Notes: generated by a model not told the origin, from the letters alone. A stretch of DNA of 64,000 nucleotides from Pseudomonas mandelii (GCF_900106065.1 NZ_LT629796.1:3007501-3071500); one strand, 5' to 3'; shown: positions 25,685-36,961, counted from the first letter of the stretch. Program-made: numbers and translations.

Positions 25685-26098
25685 ATGTTGCAACCAAAGC
25701 GTACGAAGTTCCGCAAGCAGATGACAGGCCACAACCGTGGTCTGGCTCAGCGCGGTAGCAAAGTCAGCTTCGGCGAGTTCGCGCTGAAGTCTGTAGCTCG
25801 TGGTCGTCTCACCGCTCGTCAGATCGAGTCAGCGCGTCGTGCTCTGACCCGTCACGTTAAACGTGGCGGCAAGATCTGGATCCGTGTATTCCCGGACAAG
25901 CCTATTTCCAAAAAGCCACTCGAAGTTCGGATGGGTAAAGGTAAGGGTAGTGTGGAGTACTGGGTTGCCCAGATTCAGCCAGGCAAAGTCCTGTATGAAA
26001 TCGAGGGTGTTTCTGAAGAGCTGGCGCGTGAGGCTTTTGCCCTGGCTGCTGCAAAGCTGCCGCTCGCCACCGCCTTTGTTAAACGGACGGTGATGTGA
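25685..26098 (+). CDS. rplP: 50S ribosomal protein L16
   Basis: 137 residues, binds the A-site region of the 50S. Motif [20 protein letters not shown]. Its stop TGA overlaps the rpmC ATG (TGATG). Confidence 0.98.
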
Positions 26099-26289
26099 TG
26101 AAAGCGAATGAACTTCGTGAAAAATCCGCACAGCAGCTGAACGAGCAACTGCTCGGCTTGCTGCGCGACCAGTTCAATCTGCGTATGCAGAAAGCAACTG
26201 GCCAGTTGGGGCAGTCTCATCTGCTCTCGCAAGTTAAGCGTGACATCGCTCGCGTGAAGACTGTGCTCAACCAGCAGGCAGGTAAGTAA
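26098..26289 (+). CDS. rpmC: 50S ribosomal protein L29
   Basis: 63 residues, two-helix protein at the tunnel exit beside L23. Start ATG at 26098 lies within the rplP stop; a GTG one codon earlier is possible but less likely. Confidence 0.97.
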
Positions 26290-26291
26290 TC

Positions 26292-26558
26292 ATGGCTGAA
26301 GCCGAAAAAACTGTCCGTACGCTGACTGGCCGTGTTGTCAGCGACAAGATGGACAAAACCATCACCGTTCTGATCGAGCGTCGCGTTAAGCACCCGATCT
26401 ACGGTAAATACGTTAAGCGTTCGACTAAGCTGCACGCGCACGACGAAACCAATCAGTGCCACATCGGCGACAAAGTCACTATTCGTGAAACTCGTCCTTT
26501 GGCCAAGACCAAGTCTTGGGCGCTGGTTGATGTTCTCGAACGCGCTGTGGAAGTCTAA
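26292..26558 (+). CDS. rpsQ: 30S ribosomal protein S17
   Basis: 88 residues, OB-fold primary 16S rRNA binder. Motif [19 protein letters not shown]. It follows rpmC by two bases. Confidence 0.98.
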   Translation: MAEAEKTVRTLTGRVVSDKMDKTITVLIERRVKHPIYGKYVKRSTKLHAHDETNQCHIGDKVTIRETRPLAKTKSWALVDVLERAVEV

Positions 26559-26581
26559 GGACTAGGGGTCGGAGAAATTAT

Positions 26582-26950
26582 ATGATTCAGACTCAATCCA
26601 TGCTCGATGTGGCCGATAACAGCGGCGCTCGCCGTGTTATGTGCATCAAGGTGCTGGGTGGCTCCCATCGTCGTTACGCTGGTATCGGTGACATCATCAA
26701 AGTTACCGTCAAGGAAGCAATTCCTCGCGGTAAAGTGAAAAAAGGCCAAGTGATGACTGCTGTTGTAGTCCGCACTCGTCACGGTGTACGCCGTGCTGAT
26801 GGCTCCATTATCCGCTTTGATGGCAACGCTGCTGTTCTTCTGAACAACAAGCAAGAGCCGATCGGCACCCGTATCTTTGGGCCAGTGACCCGTGAACTTC
26901 GTACTGAGAAGTTCATGAAGATCGTCTCGCTCGCCCCAGAAGTGCTGTAA
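26582..26950 (+). CDS. rplN: 50S ribosomal protein L14
   Basis: 122 residues. Forms intersubunit bridge B8 with 16S r[23 protein letters not shown] is the family start. It opens the spc part of the cluster without an obvious separate promoter. Confidence 0.98.
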   Translation: MIQTQSMLDVADNSGARRVMCIKVLGGSHRRYAGIGDIIKVTVKEAIPRGKVKKGQVMTAVVVRTRHGVRRADGSIIRFDGNAAVLLNNKQEPIGTRIFGPVTRELRTEKFMKIVSLAPEVL

Positions 26951-26961
26951 GGAGATCCGAC

Positions 26962-27276
26962 ATGCAAAAGATTCGTCGTGACGACGAGATCATCGTGATC
27001 GCCGGCAAAGACAAAGGTAAGCGCGGTAAGGTGCTTAAGGTTCTCGCTAATAACCGTCTGGTTATTGGTGGTCTGAACCTGGTTAAGCGTCATACCAAGC
27101 CTAACCCGATGTCGGGCGTACAAGGCGGTATCGTCGAAAAAGAAGCTCCACTGGACGCTTCTAACGTCGCCATTTTCAACGGCGAAACCAACAAGGCTGA
27201 CCGCGTTGGTTTCAAAGTAGAAGATGGCAAGAAAATTCGTGTCTTCAAGTCGACCCAAAAAGCGGTTGATGCTTGA
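26962..27276 (+). CDS. rplX: 50S ribosomal protein L24
   Basis: 104 residues, assembly initiator protein with an N-terminal KOW motif ([18 protein letters not shown]). Confidence 0.98.
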   Translation: MQKIRRDDEIIVIAGKDKGKRGKVLKVLANNRLVIGGLNLVKRHTKPNPMSGVQGGIVEKEAPLDASNVAIFNGETNKADRVGFKVEDGKKIRVFKSTQKAVDA

Positions 27277-27296
27277 ACACTGCTAGGTAGAAGACC

Positions 27297-27836
27297 ATGG
27301 CACGACTAAAAGAGATTTACTGGAAGGAAATCGCACCGAAGCTTAAGGAAGAACTTAAGCTTTCGAACGTGATGGAAGTTCCACGCGTTACCAAAATCAC
27401 CCTGAACATGGGTCTGGGCGAAGCTGTCGGTGACAAAAAAGTCATCGAGCACGCTGTTGCCGACCTGGAAAAGATCACCGGTCAGAAAGTCGTTGTGACT
27501 TACGCTCGGAAATCCATCGCTGGCTTTAAAGTCCGTGAAGGTTGGCCGATCGGCGTCAAAGTGACTCTGCGCCGTGAGCGTATGTACGAGTTTCTGGATC
27601 GTCTGCTGTCGATCTCCCTGCCTCGGGTTCGCGACTTCCGCGGCCTGAATGCCAAGTCCTTCGATGGTCGTGGTAACTACAGCATGGGCGTTAAAGAGCA
27701 GATCATCTTCCCGGAAATCGACTACGACAAGATCGATGCTCTCCGCGGTCTGGACATTACCCTGACCACCACTGCCAAGAACGATGATGAAGGTCGCGCC
27801 CTGTTGCGTGCTTTCAAATTCCCGTTCCGCAACTGA
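27297..27836 (+). CDS. rplE: 50S ribosomal protein L5
   Basis: 179 residues, binds 5S rRNA and contacts P-site tRNA. Motif [20 protein letters not shown]. In E. coli the start of this gene holds the S8 repressor site; this was not tested here. Confidence 0.98.
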   Translation: MARLKEIYWKEIAPKLKEELKLSNVMEVPRVTKITLNMGLGEAVGDKKVIEHAVADLEKITGQKVVVTYARKSIAGFKVREGWPIGVKVTLRRERMYEFLDRLLSISLPRVRDFRGLNAKSFDGRGNYSMGVKEQIIFPEIDYDKIDALRGLDITLTTTAKNDDEGRALLRAFKFPFRN

Positions 27837-27849
27837 TTGGAGTAGGAAA

Positions 27850-28155
27850 ATGGCCAAGATGAGCATGAAAAACCGCGAGCTGAAGCGTCAGCTCACGGTT
27901 GCCAAGTACGCCAAAAAGCGTGCAGCACTGAAAGCTATCATCGTTGATCTGAACGCAAGTCCAGAAGCACGTTGGGAAGCTACAGTAGCTCTGCAGAAGC
28001 AGCCACGTGACGCAAGCGCCTCGCGCATGCGTAACCGCTGCCGCCTGACCGGTCGTCCACACGGCGTTTACCGCAAGTTCGGCCTCGGCCGTAACAAACT
28101 GCGTGAAGCTGCAATGCGTGGTGACGTACCTGGTCTGGTTAAAGCCAGCTGGTAA
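27850..28155 (+). CDS. rpsN: 30S ribosomal protein S14
   Basis: 101 residues, the long zinc-free (C-minus) form: there is no CxxC pair around [20 protein letters not shown]. The ATG at 27850 follows GTAGGA; a longer upstream reading overlaps rplE. A 209-base gap follows, unusual inside an spc operon. Confidence 0.98.
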   Translation: MAKMSMKNRELKRQLTVAKYAKKRAALKAIIVDLNASPEARWEATVALQKQPRDASASRMRNRCRLTGRPHGVYRKFGLGRNKLREAAMRGDVPGLVKASW

Positions 28156-28213
28156 GCACTATCAAAGTCTCGGTGTTCGGGATCGCAAGATCCTGACCAC
28201 CGGTGACCTTGAA

Positions 28214-28246
28214 CTTGAATCAAGCCCCTTTTGGGGCTTGATTCAT
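28214..28246 (+). terminator. Hairpin between rpsN and rpsH
   Basis: TTGAATCAAGCCCC-TTTT-GGGGCTTGATTCA: near-perfect 13-bp stem. It has no long T tract, and its 3' arm contains the TTGATT used as the -35 of the next promoter. It may stop or slow transcription from upstream. Confidence 0.65.
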
Positions 28247-28266
28247 TTGTGGGGTGTGTCTAGAAT
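28238..28266 (+). promoter_or_regulatory. Internal spc promoter before rpsH
   Basis: TTGATT, 17-base spacer, TAGAAT, about 98 bases upstream of rpsH. Overlaps the right arm of the rpsN-rpsH hairpin. Confidence 0.75.
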
Positions 28267-28364
28267 ACCCGGCTCGCCTGAGCCCGTGCTTTTTCCGCAT
28301 GGATGAGCTCGGCGACAAGTAGTAGCCGCAAGGCTAATTTTTTTGTATTAGGAGCGTCTAGCCC

Positions 28365-28757
28365 ATGAGTATGCAGGACCCGTTAGCGGACATGCTAACT
28401 CGAATCCGTAATGCCCAGATGGCTGAAAAGTCCGTCGTAAGCATGCCATCTTCTACTTTGAAGGTAGCTGTTGCCAAAGTCCTGAAGGACGAAGGTTACA
28501 TTGCGGGTTATCAGATCAGCAGCGAAATCAAGCCACTGCTGTCCATCGAGCTGAAGTACTTCGAAGGCCGTCCGGTCATCGAGGAAGTGAAGCGCGTTAG
28601 CCGTCCAGGCCTGCGTCAGTACAAGTCCGTCGATGATCTGCCAAAAGTTCGTGGCGGTCTCGGTGTGTCTATCGTCTCCACCAACAAAGGTGTGATGACG
28701 GATCGTGCTGCGCGCGCTGCCGGTGTCGGCGGCGAAGTTCTTTGCACTGTGTTCTAA
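28365..28757 (+). CDS. rpsH: 30S ribosomal protein S8
   Basis: 130 residues, central-domain 16S rRNA binder and spc regulator in relatives. N-terminus [18 protein letters not shown]. It is the first gene after the inferred internal promoter. Confidence 0.98.
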   Translation: MSMQDPLADMLTRIRNAQMAEKSVVSMPSSTLKVAVAKVLKDEGYIAGYQISSEIKPLLSIELKYFEGRPVIEEVKRVSRPGLRQYKSVDDLPKVRGGLGVSIVSTNKGVMTDRAARAAGVGGEVLCTVF

Positions 28758-28769
28758 GGGGGGATAAGC

Positions 28770-29303
28770 ATGTCACGCGTCGCTAAGAACCCCGTTAAGC
28801 TGCCAGCCGGTGTCGAAGTAAAATTCGCAGGCCAACAGCTTTCGGTGAAGGGTGCCAAGGGCACTCTCGAACTGAACATCCATTCGTCCGTTGAGATCGT
28901 TGAAGAAGCTGGTGAGCTGCGTTTCGCTGCTCGCAATGGCGATCAACAAACTCGCGCAATGGCTGGTACCACTCGTGCGTTGGTAAACAACATGGTCCAA
29001 GGCGTAAGCCAAGGCTTCGAGCGTAAGCTCCAGCTGGTCGGTGTTGGTTACAAAGCGCAAGCAAAAGGCACAGTGCTGAACCTGGCTCTTGGCTTCTCGC
29101 ATCCAGTGGATTATGAACTGCCGGAAGGCATCACCGCTGAGACTCCTAGCCAGACCGATATCCTGATCAAGGGCATCGATAAGCAGCTGGTAGGTCAAGT
29201 GGCCGCCGAGATCCGCGACTTCCGTCCACCAGAGCCGTACAAAGGCAAAGGTGTGCGCTACGCGGACGAAGTCGTCCGTCGTAAAGAAGCCAAGAAGAAG
29301 TAG
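28770..29303 (+). CDS. rplF: 50S ribosomal protein L6
   Basis: 177 residues, two-domain protein near the sarcin-ricin loop. The C-terminal [22 protein letters not shown] is the family signature. Confidence 0.98.
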   Translation: MSRVAKNPVKLPAGVEVKFAGQQLSVKGAKGTLELNIHSSVEIVEEAGELRFAARNGDQQTRAMAGTTRALVNNMVQGVSQGFERKLQLVGVGYKAQAKGTVLNLALGFSHPVDYELPEGITAETPSQTDILIKGIDKQLVGQVAAEIRDFRPPEPYKGKGVRYADEVVRRKEAKKK

Positions 29304-29313
29304 GGCATAGCAA

Positions 29314-29664
29314 ATGACCGACAAAAAAGTTACTCGACTGCGTCGCGCTCGCAAAGCACGCCTGAAAATGCACGAACTCGAAGTCGTGCGTCTCTGCGTG
29401 TTCCGCTCGTCGCAGCACATCTACGCCCAGGTCATTTCGGCCGACGGCAACAAAGTCCTGGCATCTGCCTCGACTTTGGATAAAGAACTGCGTGATGGCG
29501 CCACTGGCAACATCGACGCGGCCACTAAGGTTGGCCAGCTGGTCGCTACGCGTGCAAAAGCCGCTGGCGTCTCGCAGGTGGCTTTCGACCGCTCTGGCTT
29601 CAAGTACCACGGCCGCGTCAAGGCGCTGGCTGATGCTGCTCGTGAAGCTGGGCTGGAGTTCTAA
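29314..29664 (+). CDS. rplR: 50S ribosomal protein L18
   Basis: 116 residues, binds 5S rRNA. C-terminal [20 protein letters not shown] is the conserved 5S-contact region. Confidence 0.98.
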   Translation: MTDKKVTRLRRARKARLKMHELEVVRLCVFRSSQHIYAQVISADGNKVLASASTLDKELRDGATGNIDAATKVGQLVATRAKAAGVSQVAFDRSGFKYHGRVKALADAAREAGLEF

Positions 29665-29667
29665 GTT

Positions 29668-30168
29668 ATGTCAAATAACGACCAAAAGCGCGACGAAGGC
29701 TACATTGAGAAGCTGGTTCAAGTTAACCGCGTAGCCAAAACCGTTAAAGGCGGCCGTATCTTCACTTTCACCGCGTTGACCGTGGTAGGTGATGGTAAAG
29801 GGCGTGTTGGCTTCGGCCGTGGCAAGTCACGTGAAGTGCCTGCTGCGATCCAGAAGGCAATGGAAGCTGCTCGTCGCAACATGATCCAAGTTGATCTGAA
29901 CGGCACCACTCTGCAGTACGCAATGAAGTCCGGTCACGGCGCTTCGAAGGTGTACATGCAGCCTGCTTCTGAAGGTACCGGTATCATCGCTGGCGGCGCT
30001 ATGCGTGCTGTCCTCGAAGTTGCTGGCGTTCAGAACGTTCTGGCCAAGTGCTACGGCTCGACTAACCCGGTAAACGTGGTTCACGCCACTTTCAAAGGTT
30101 TGAAAGCTATGCAGTCTCCTGAATCCATTGCCGCCAAGCGTGGCAAAAGCGTCAAGGAGATCTTCTGA
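29668..30168 (+). CDS. rpsE: 30S ribosomal protein S5
   Basis: 166 residues. Double-stranded-RNA-binding fold near the mRNA entry. The spectinomycin-related loop ([12 protein letters not shown]) is the unmutated type. Confidence 0.98.
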   Translation: MSNNDQKRDEGYIEKLVQVNRVAKTVKGGRIFTFTALTVVGDGKGRVGFGRGKSREVPAAIQKAMEAARRNMIQVDLNGTTLQYAMKSGHGASKVYMQPASEGTGIIAGGAMRAVLEVAGVQNVLAKCYGSTNPVNVVHATFKGLKAMQSPESIAAKRGKSVKEIF

Positions 30169-30170
30169 TC

Positions 30171-30347
30171 ATGGCTACCGTTAAAGTTACGCTGATCAAA
30201 AGCATGACCGGCCGCATCCCTAACCACAAACTGTGCGTTAAGGGTCTGGGTCTGCGTCGCATCGGTCACACTGTAGAAGTACTTGATACTCCCGAGAATC
30301 GCGGGATGATCAACAAGGCTTACTACATGCTGCGTGTCGAGGGTTAA
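30171..30347 (+). CDS. rpmD: 50S ribosomal protein L30
   Basis: 58 residues (start [20 protein letters not shown], end YYMLRVEG), two bases after rpsE and three before rplO. Single-domain L30 of normal bacterial length. Confidence 0.97.
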   Translation: MATVKVTLIKSMTGRIPNHKLCVKGLGLRRIGHTVEVLDTPENRGMINKAYYMLRVEG

Positions 30348-30350
30348 TCG

Positions 30351-30788
30351 ATGAAACTCAATGATCTGAGTCCAGCGCCGGGTTCCCGTCGCGAAAAGCA
30401 TCGTCCGGGCCGTGGTATCGGTAGTGGTTTGGGCAAGACCGGTGGCCGTGGCCACAAAGGTCAGTCCTCCCGCTCCGGTGGCACCATTGCTCCAGGCTTT
30501 GAAGGCGGTCAACAGCCGCTGCATCGTCGCCTGCCTAAGTTCGGTTTCGTTTCCCTGAAGGCCATGGACCGCGCAGAAGTGCGTCTGTCCGAGCTGGCTA
30601 AAGTGGAAGGCGACATCGTCACTGTGCAGTCCCTGAAAGATGCCAACGTGATCAACGTCAACGTACAGCGTGTGAAAATCATGCTGTCCGGCGAAGTTAC
30701 TCGCGCTGTTACCATCGGAAAGGGAATCGGCGCCACCAAAGGTGCGCGTTCGGCTATCGAAGCAGCTGGCGGCAAGTTCGAGGAATAA
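30351..30788 (+). CDS. rplO: 50S ribosomal protein L15
   Basis: 145 residues. Glycine-rich N-terminal extension ([19 protein letters not shown]) that threads into 23S rRNA. The secY start abuts its stop. Confidence 0.98.
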   Translation: MKLNDLSPAPGSRREKHRPGRGIGSGLGKTGGRGHKGQSSRSGGTIAPGFEGGQQPLHRRLPKFGFVSLKAMDRAEVRLSELAKVEGDIVTVQSLKDANVINVNVQRVKIMLSGEVTRAVTIGKGIGATKGARSAIEAAGGKFEE

Positions 30789-32117
30789 ATGGCTAAGCAA
30801 GGTGCTCTCTCTGCGCTCGGCAAAGGCGGTATGTCTGAACTCTGGGCTCGTCTGCGTTTTCTGTTCCTGGCGATTATCGTCTACCGAATAGGCGCACACA
30901 TCCCGGTTCCAGGTATCAACCCGGACCGACTCGCGGACCTGTTTCGACAGAATGAGGGGACCATTCTTAGCTTGTTCAACATGTTTTCCGGCGGCGCGCT
31001 GGAGCGGATGAGTATCTTTGCACTGGGGATCATGCCGTACATTTCGGCATCGATCATCATGCAACTGATGACAGCCGTCAGCCCGCAGCTGGAGCAGTTG
31101 AAGAAGGAAGGTGAAGCTGGGCGTCGCAAGATTGCCCAGTACACCCGCTACGGCACTGTCGTCCTCGCTCTCGTTCAGGCAATTGGCATGTCCATTGGTC
31201 TGGCGGGGCAGGGCGTTGCGTTCACTGGTGACTTTGGCTTCCATTTCGTCGCGGTATCCACGTTTGTGGCTGGTGCGATGTTCATGATGTGGCTGGGTGA
31301 GCAGATTACTGAGCGTGGTGTTGGCAACGGTATCTCGATGTTGATTTTCGCAGGTATCGTCGCCGGTCTTCCGAGAGCGATCGGGCAGTCTTTCGAGTCT
31401 GCGCGTCAGGGTGATATCAACATTTTTGCCTTGGTTGCCATCGGTTTGCTGGCAGTAGCGATTATCGGTTTTGTGGTGTTCATTGAGCGTGGTCAGCGTC
31501 GTATTGCTGTTCATTACGCCAAGCGTCAGCAGGGTCGTAAGGTCTTTGCTGCGCAGACTAGCCACTTGCCGTTGAAGGTGAACATGGCCGGTGTTATTCC
31601 GGCCATTTTCGCGAGCAGCATTTTGCTGTTCCCGGCTTCGTTGGGTACCTGGTTCGGTCAGTCTGAAGGTATGGGCTGGCTGCAGGACATCTCGCAGTCG
31701 ATCGCTCCTGGTCAGCCGTTGAATATTCTGCTGTTTAGTGCAGGGATTATTTTCTTCTGCTTCTTCTATACGGCGTTGATGTTCAATCCGAAAGACGTAG
31801 CGGAAAACCTGAAGAAGTCCGGTGCCTTTATTCCGGGCATCCGTCCAGGTGAGCAGTCTGCGCGCTACATTGATGGCGTTCTGACTCGTTTGACCCTGTT
31901 CGGTGCTCTATATATGACGGCCGTATGCCTGTTGCCCCAGTTCCTGGTGGTTGCAGCAAACGTTCCGTTCTACCTTGGCGGGACCTCGTTGCTGATCGTC
32001 GTCGTGGTTGTGATGGACTTCATGTCCCAAGTACAATCGCACCTCGTTTCGCACCAGTACGAATCCCTGATGAAGAAAGCCAACCTGAAGGGTTACGGCA
32101 GCGGCATGTTGCGCTGA
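30789..32117 (+). CDS. secY: Preprotein translocase subunit SecY
   Basis: 442 residues, ten predicted membrane segments; the protein-conducting channel of SecYEG. Plug/pore region near [20 protein letters not shown] and the cytosolic C-loop with FIPGIRPG are present. It starts directly after the rplO stop, so translation is coupled. Confidence 0.98.
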   Translation: MAKQGALSALGKGGMSELWARLRFLFLAIIVYRIGAHIPVPGINPDRLADLFRQNEGTILSLFNMFSGGALERMSIFALGIMPYISASIIMQLMTAVSPQLEQLKKEGEAGRRKIAQYTRYGTVVLALVQAIGMSIGLAGQGVAFTGDFGFHFVAVSTFVAGAMFMMWLGEQITERGVGNGISMLIFAGIVAGLPRAIGQSFESARQGDINIFALVAIGLLAVAIIGFVVFIERGQRRIAVHYAKRQQGRKVFAAQTSHLPLKVNMAGVIPAIFASSILLFPASLGTWFGQSEGMGWLQDISQSIAPGQPLNILLFSAGIIFFCFFYTALMFNPKDVAENLKKSGAFIPGIRPGEQSARYIDGVLTRLTLFGALYMTAVCLLPQFLVVAANVPFYLGGTSLLIVVVVVMDFMSQVQSHLVSHQYESLMKKANLKGYGSGMLR

Positions 32118-32144
32118 GTACCCATAAGGTTCGAGGAGTTGGTG

Positions 32145-32261
32145 ATGAAAGTTCGTGCATCGGTGAAAAAGCTGTGCCGCAACTGCAAGATTATTCGCCG
32201 CGAAGGTGTTGTTCGAGTAATTTGCAGCGCGGAACCGCGTCACAAACAGCGCCAAGGCTGA
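32145..32261 (+). CDS. rpmJ: 50S ribosomal protein L36
   Basis: 38 residues. Zinc-ribbon (C-plus) form: Cys11, Cys14, Cys27 and His33 can be seen in [12 protein letters not shown] and ICSAEPRH. Too short for usual ORF cut-offs. It closes the secY end of the spc cluster. Confidence 0.96.
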
Positions 32262-32277
32262 GTGTGATTGTGCTTCA

Positions 32278-32312
32278 AGCCCGGTAGCTAGTGCGCTACC
32301 GGGTTGATTATT
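32278..32312 (+). terminator. Terminator after rpmJ
   Basis: CCCGGTAGC-TAGTGC-GCTACCGGG stem followed by TTGATTATTTG. The T-rich tail also supplies the -35 of the alpha operon promoter. Confidence 0.75.
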
Positions 32313-32332
32313 TGTTATTACAGCGATATTAT
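32304..32332 (+). promoter_or_regulatory. Alpha operon promoter before rpsM
   Basis: TTGATT, 17-base spacer, TATTAT, 60 bases upstream of rpsM. The leader could carry the S4 regulatory structure known from E. coli; this was not modelled. Confidence 0.78.
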
Positions 32333-32391
32333 CTCGCGCCCTATTTCTTGGCTTCCGGGGCGTAGGTAGCTGTCAATTGGAGTCCCACTGA

Positions 32392-32748
32392 ATGGCCCGT
32401 ATTGCAGGCGTTAACATTCCAGATAACAAGCATACTGTTATCTCGCTGACCTACATCTATGGTGTTGGTCGCACTACTGCGCAGAAGATCTGTGCAGTGA
32501 CTGGGGTAAACCCAGCCGCAAAGATCAAGGATCTGAGCGACGAGCAGATTGAACAGTTGCGTGGCGAAGTGGCGAAGTTCACCACTGAAGGTGACCTGCG
32601 TCGCGAAATCAACATGAAAATCAAGCGTTTGATGGACCTCGGTTGCTATCGCGGTCTGCGTCATCGTCGTGGTCTTCCAGTGCGCGGTCAGCGTACCAAG
32701 ACTAACGCGCGTACCCGTAAAGGTCCGCGTAAGCCGATCCGCAAGTAA
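32392..32748 (+). CDS. rpsM: 30S ribosomal protein S13
   Basis: 118 residues, 30S head protein that forms bridges to the 50S. N-terminus [20 protein letters not shown], basic C-terminal tail ([13 protein letters not shown]). Confidence 0.98.
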   Translation: MARIAGVNIPDNKHTVISLTYIYGVGRTTAQKICAVTGVNPAAKIKDLSDEQIEQLRGEVAKFTTEGDLRREINMKIKRLMDLGCYRGLRHRRGLPVRGQRTKTNARTRKGPRKPIRK

Positions 32749-32778
32749 TCGCCCCAGCGAATCGACAGGAAATTAATC

Positions 32779-33168
32779 ATGGCTAAACCTGCTGCTCGTC
32801 CTCGTAAAAAAGTTAAAAAGACAGTGGTTGATGGCATCGCCCACATCCATGCATCTTTTAACAACACAATCGTGACCATCACCGACCGTCAAGGCAACGC
32901 TCTTTCCTGGGCTACCTCCGGTGGTTCGGGTTTCCGCGGTTCCCGCAAGTCCACCCCGTTTGCTGCTCAAGTAGCTGCTGAACGTGCTGGTCAAGCTGCG
33001 CTGGAATACGGTCTGAAAAACCTCGACGTTAACGTCAAAGGTCCAGGCCCAGGTCGTGAATCTGCAGTCCGCGCTTTGAACGGCTGTGGCTACAAGATCG
33101 CCAGCATCACCGACGTGACGCCAATCCCGCACAACGGGTGCCGTCCGCCGAAGAAGCGCCGCGTGTAA
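32779..33168 (+). CDS. rpsK: 30S ribosomal protein S11
   Basis: 129 residues, platform protein next to the E-site mRNA. C-terminal [18 protein letters not shown] is the family signature. Confidence 0.98.
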   Translation: MAKPAARPRKKVKKTVVDGIAHIHASFNNTIVTITDRQGNALSWATSGGSGFRGSRKSTPFAAQVAAERAGQAALEYGLKNLDVNVKGPGPGRESAVRALNGCGYKIASITDVTPIPHNGCRPPKKRRV

Positions 33169-33186
33169 TCCAGGAGATTGTAAAGA

Positions 33187-33807
33187 ATGGCTCGTTACAT
33201 TGGTCCAAAATGCAAACTCGCTCGTCGCGAAGGCACCGATCTCTTTCTGAAGAGCGGCGTGCGCGCGATCGAATCGAAGTGCAACATCGAAGCAGCACCT
33301 GGTATCCACGGCCAACGCCGCGGCCGCCAGTCCGATTACGGCACCCAACTGCGTGAAAAGCAGAAGGTCCGTCGTATCTACGGCGTTCTCGAGCGTCAAT
33401 TCAGCGGCTACTACAAAGAAGCTGCTGGCAAGAAAGGTGCAACCGGTGAAAACCTGCTGCAACTGCTCGAATGCCGTCTGGACAACGTTGTATACCGTAT
33501 GGGTTTTGGCTCTACTCGTGCCGAATCCCGTCAGCTGGTATCGCACAAATCCGTCAGCGTTAACGGTCAGACCGTAAACGTACCGTCCTACCAGGTTCGT
33601 GCTGGTGACGTGGTCGCGATTCGCGAGAAAGCAAAGAACCAACTTCGCATTGTCCAAGCTCTCGATCTGTGTGCCCAACGTGGCCGCGTAGAATGGGTAG
33701 AAGTAGACACTGAGAAGAAGTCGGGCGTTTTCAAGAACGTTCCTGCTCGCAGTGATCTGTCCGCCGACATCAACGAAAGCCTGATTGTCGAGCTCTACTC
33801 CAAGTAA
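33187..33807 (+). CDS. rpsD: 30S ribosomal protein S4
   Basis: 206 residues, 30S assembly initiator and repressor of the alpha operon in relatives. S4 RNA-binding domain at about 96-160 ([20 protein letters not shown]). Confidence 0.98.
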   Translation: MARYIGPKCKLARREGTDLFLKSGVRAIESKCNIEAAPGIHGQRRGRQSDYGTQLREKQKVRRIYGVLERQFSGYYKEAAGKKGATGENLLQLLECRLDNVVYRMGFGSTRAESRQLVSHKSVSVNGQTVNVPSYQVRAGDVVAIREKAKNQLRIVQALDLCAQRGRVEWVEVDTEKKSGVFKNVPARSDLSADINESLIVELYSK

Positions 33808-33829
33808 GGGCTAGAAAATAGGTGCATCC

Positions 33830-34831
33830 ATGCAGATTTCGGTAAATGAGTTCCTGACACCCCGCCATATTGATGTGCAGGTTGTCAGTCCAACCCGCGC
33901 CAAGATCACTCTCGAGCCTCTCGAGCGTGGTTTCGGCCACACCCTGGGCAACGCGCTGCGACGCATCCTGTTGTCCTCAATGCCCGGCTGTGCAGTAGTC
34001 GAGGCCGAGATTGACGGTGTGCTCCATGAGTACAGCGCCATCGAAGGCGTACAGGAAGACGTAATTGAAATCCTGTTGAACCTTAAAGGTCTGGCTATCA
34101 AGCTGCACGGTCGTGACGAAGTTACGCTGACCTTGTCGAAGAAGGGTTCGGGGGTGGTTACCGCTGCCGATATTCAGCTGGATCATGATGTCGAGATCGT
34201 TAACCCCGATCACGTAATCGCTAACCTGGCGTCTAACGGCGCCCTGAACATGAAGCTCACCGTAGCTCGTGGTCGTGGTTATGAACCGGCAGACTCGCGT
34301 CAGAGCGATGAAGACGAAAGCCGCAGCATCGGTCGCTTGCAGCTTGACTCTTCGTTCAGCCCGGTTCGCCGTATCGCATACGTGGTGGAAAACGCCCGTG
34401 TCGAGCAGCGTACTAACCTGGACAAGCTGGTTATTGATCTGGAAACCAACGGTACCCTGGATCCTGAAGAGGCTATCCGCCGCGCTGCAACCATTCTGCA
34501 ACAGCAGCTGGCTGCGTTCGTCGACCTCAAAGGTGACAGTGAGCCAGTGGTTATCGAGCAGGAAGACGAGATCGATCCGATCCTGCTTCGCCCGGTTGAC
34601 GATCTGGAACTGACTGTACGTTCGGCTAACTGCCTTAAGGCGGAAAACATCTACTACATCGGTGACCTGATTCAGCGTACCGAAGTAGAGCTGTTGAAGA
34701 CTCCGAACCTTGGCAAGAAATCCTTGACTGAAATCAAGGACGTTCTGGCCTCCCGCGGTCTGTCCCTCGGCATGCGCCTCGACAACTGGCCGCCTGCAAG
34801 TCTTAAGAAGGACGACAAGGCGACTGCCTGA
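33830..34831 (+). CDS. rpoA: DNA-directed RNA polymerase subunit alpha
   Basis: 333 residues. N-terminal dimerisation domain ([20 protein letters not shown]), linker and C-terminal DNA/activator-binding domain (about 250-325, [20 protein letters not shown]). Normal length. Confidence 0.99.
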   Translation: MQISVNEFLTPRHIDVQVVSPTRAKITLEPLERGFGHTLGNALRRILLSSMPGCAVVEAEIDGVLHEYSAIEGVQEDVIEILLNLKGLAIKLHGRDEVTLTLSKKGSGVVTAADIQLDHDVEIVNPDHVIANLASNGALNMKLTVARGRGYEPADSRQSDEDESRSIGRLQLDSSFSPVRRIAYVVENARVEQRTNLDKLVIDLETNGTLDPEEAIRRAATILQQQLAAFVDLKGDSEPVVIEQEDEIDPILLRPVDDLELTVRSANCLKAENIYYIGDLIQRTEVELLKTPNLGKKSLTEIKDVLASRGLSLGMRLDNWPPASLKKDDKATA

Positions 34832-34873
34832 TCGTCGTAATCACCGAACGTTGTGTTTGGTAAGGAATGAACC

Positions 34874-35260
34874 ATGCGTCATCGTAAAAGTGGTCGTCAC
34901 CTGAGCCGCACCAGCTCGCACCGCAAGGCCATGTTTCAAAACATGGCGGTGTCGCTGTTCGAGCACGAGCTGATCAAAACTACACTGCCAAAAGCTAAAG
35001 AACTGCGTCGCGTTGCTGAGCCGCTGATCACTTTGGCCAAGACAGACAGCCTGGCTAACCGCCGTCTGGCTTTCGACCGTACTCGTTCGAAAGCTATCGT
35101 TGGTAAGCTCTTCAACGACCTGGGCAAGCGTTACGCTACCCGTGAGGGTGGCTACCTGCGCATCCTCAAGTGCGGTTTCCGCACTGGCGACAACGCGCCT
35201 ATGGCGTATGTCGAGTTGGTTGATCGTCCTGCCGGTGGTGAAGCTGTATCCGCTGAGTAA
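34874..35260 (+). CDS. rplQ: 50S ribosomal protein L17
   Basis: 128 residues; N-terminus [20 protein letters not shown] is typical. Last gene of the alpha operon, followed by a terminator. Confidence 0.98.
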   Translation: MRHRKSGRHLSRTSSHRKAMFQNMAVSLFEHELIKTTLPKAKELRRVAEPLITLAKTDSLANRRLAFDRTRSKAIVGKLFNDLGKRYATREGGYLRILKCGFRTGDNAPMAYVELVDRPAGGEAVSAE

Positions 35261-35280
35261 GACGTCAGTCTGAAACGAAG

Positions 35281-35307
35281 AACCGGGCCTAGTGCCCGGT
35301 TTTTTGT
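35281..35307 (+). terminator. Alpha operon terminator
   Basis: AACCGGGC-CTAGT-GCCCGGTTTTTTG: perfect stem and T tract. Confidence 0.92.
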
Positions 35308-35468
35308 GCGCGCTCGAAAAGCATTGCCATCAATGCATGAATAGAAAGGTAATTAGTAATTTTCTATCGATAGTCGCAACGCAATGAATTTGTAGCTGTA
35401 ACGTTCCTGATCAATACTCCCCCTCAGCCGATAGCCGGCAGTTAAAGACTGACAGAGGAAGAGATCGC
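35308..35468 (+). promoter_or_regulatory. katA upstream region
   Basis: 161 bases between the alpha terminator and katA. AT-rich, with ATAGAAA...TTTCTAT arms (35341-35367) and ATCGAT just after. The spacing does not fit a standard OxyR ATAG/CTAT array. AGAGGAAGAG supplies the katA ribosome site. No strong sigma70 boxes were found. Confidence 0.4.
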
Positions 35469-36923
35469 ATGAGTCAAAATAAAACGCTGACCACCGCCAG
35501 TGGCGCTCCTGTCGCCGACAACCAGAATTCCCGTTCCGCCGGCCCTCGTGGCCCGCTGCTGCTCGACGACTTTCACCTGATCGAAAAGCTTGCCCACTTC
35601 AATCGCGAGAACATCCCTGAGCGCCGTGTACACGCCAAGGGCTCGGGTGCTTACGGCACGTTTACTGTCACTCGCGACATCACCCCGTACACCAGCGCCA
35701 AACTGTTTGAATCGGTCGGCAAACAAACTCCGACGTTCCTGCGCTTTTCTACGGTTGGCGGCGAACGGGGTTCGGCCGATACCGAGCGCGATCCGCGTGG
35801 CTTTGCCCTGAAGTTCTACACCGAGGAAGGTAACTGGGATATCGTCGGCAACAACACGCCCGTGTTCTTCATCCGTGATCCGTTGAAATTTCCGGACTTT
35901 ATCCACACCCAAAAGCGTCTGCCGCAGAGCAATCTGAAAAGTGCGCAGATGATGTGGGACTTCTGGTCGCACTCGCCTGAGGCGCTGCACCAGGTCACTA
36001 TTCTGTTCTCCGACCGTGGCATTCCTGACGGCTATCGTCACATGCACGGCTTTGGTAGCCACACCTACAGCTTGATCAACGCCAATGGCGAGCGGCACTG
36101 GGTGAAGTGGCACTACAAGACTCAGCAAGGCATCAAAAACCTGGCGCCTGCAGAAGCGGCACGTTTGGCCGGTACCGATCCGGATTACGCGCAGCGTGAC
36201 CTGTTCGGGGCGATTGAGCGCGGTGACTTCCCGAAATGGCGTGTGTGCATTCAGATCATGACCGAGGCTCAGGCCGCGGCGCACTATGAGAACCCGTTCG
36301 ATGTGACCAAAACCTGGTCGCAGAAAGAGTTTCCGCTGATCGAAGTCGGCGAGCTGGAGCTCAATCGCAATCCGCAAAACTACTTTGCCGAAGTCGAGCA
36401 AGCGGCATTCGGCCCGAGCAACATGGTCCCGGGCGTTGGTCTTTCTCCGGACCGCATGCTCCAGGGCCGCGTGTTCGCTTATGCCGACGCGCACCGCTAC
36501 CGCATTGGCACCAATCATCAGCAACTACCGGTGAATGCGCCCCGCAGCCCGGTGAATAGCTATCAGCGTGATGGTTCGATGGCATTCGGCAGCAATGGCG
36601 GTGCAGCACCTAACTATGAGCCGAACAGCTACGTCGATTCGCCGAAACAAGCGCCTCGCTACGCTGAGCCACCGTTGGCATTGAGCGGTGCCGCTGATCG
36701 TTACGATCATCGTGAAGACTCCGACTACTACAGCCATGCCGGTGCTCTGTTCCGACTCATGAGTGACGAGCAGAAAGCGCTGCTGACCAACAACATTGCC
36801 GGAGCCATGGCCGGCGTTTCCGGTGATGTGATTGATCGTCAATTGCAGCACTTCTTCAAGGCCGATCCGGCGTATGGAGAAGCAATTGCAAGGGCGTTGG
36901 GTGTACAGCTTAACGAAGTCTAA
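35469..36923 (+). CDS. katA: Monofunctional catalase KatA (clade 3, small subunit)
   Basis: 484 residues; breaks hydrogen peroxide into water and oxygen with a haem b group. The distal histidine lies in [12 protein letters not shown], the active-site asparagine region in [20 protein letters not shown], and the proximal tyrosine in [14 protein letters not shown]. It lacks the C-terminal flavodoxin-like domain of large catalases. Gene order rplQ-katA-bfrA-uvrA matches P. aeruginosa, where KatA is the main catalase. No signal peptide is seen. Confidence 0.97.
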   Translation: MSQNKTLTTASGAPVADNQNSRSAGPRGPLLLDDFHLIEKLAHFNRENIPERRVHAKGSGAYGTFTVTRDITPYTSAKLFESVGKQTPTFLRFSTVGGERGSADTERDPRGFALKFYTEEGNWDIVGNNTPVFFIRDPLKFPDFIHTQKRLPQSNLKSAQMMWDFWSHSPEALHQVTILFSDRGIPDGYRHMHGFGSHTYSLINANGERHWVKWHYKTQQGIKNLAPAEAARLAGTDPDYAQRDLFGAIERGDFPKWRVCIQIMTEAQAAAHYENPFDVTKTWSQKEFPLIEVGELELNRNPQNYFAEVEQAAFGPSNMVPGVGLSPDRMLQGRVFAYADAHRYRIGTNHQQLPVNAPRSPVNSYQRDGSMAFGSNGGAAPNYEPNSYVDSPKQAPRYAEPPLALSGAADRYDHREDSDYYSHAGALFRLMSDEQKALLTNNIAGAMAGVSGDVIDRQLQHFFKADPAYGEAIARALGVQLNEV

Positions 36924-36933
36924 ACGAGAAGCA

Positions 36934-36961
36934 GAACCGCCCTCATTTGGGCGGTTTTTGC
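36934..36961 (+). terminator. Terminator after katA
   Basis: GAACCGCCC-TCATTT-GGGCGGTTTTTG: stem with T tract, between katA and the ferritin gene. Confidence 0.9.

Noticed and set aside
35341..35373. Possible OxyR site upstream of katA
   Set aside because: ATAG and CTAT elements exist, but their spacing (23 and 2 bases) does not fit the ATAG-N7-CTAT-N7 pattern.
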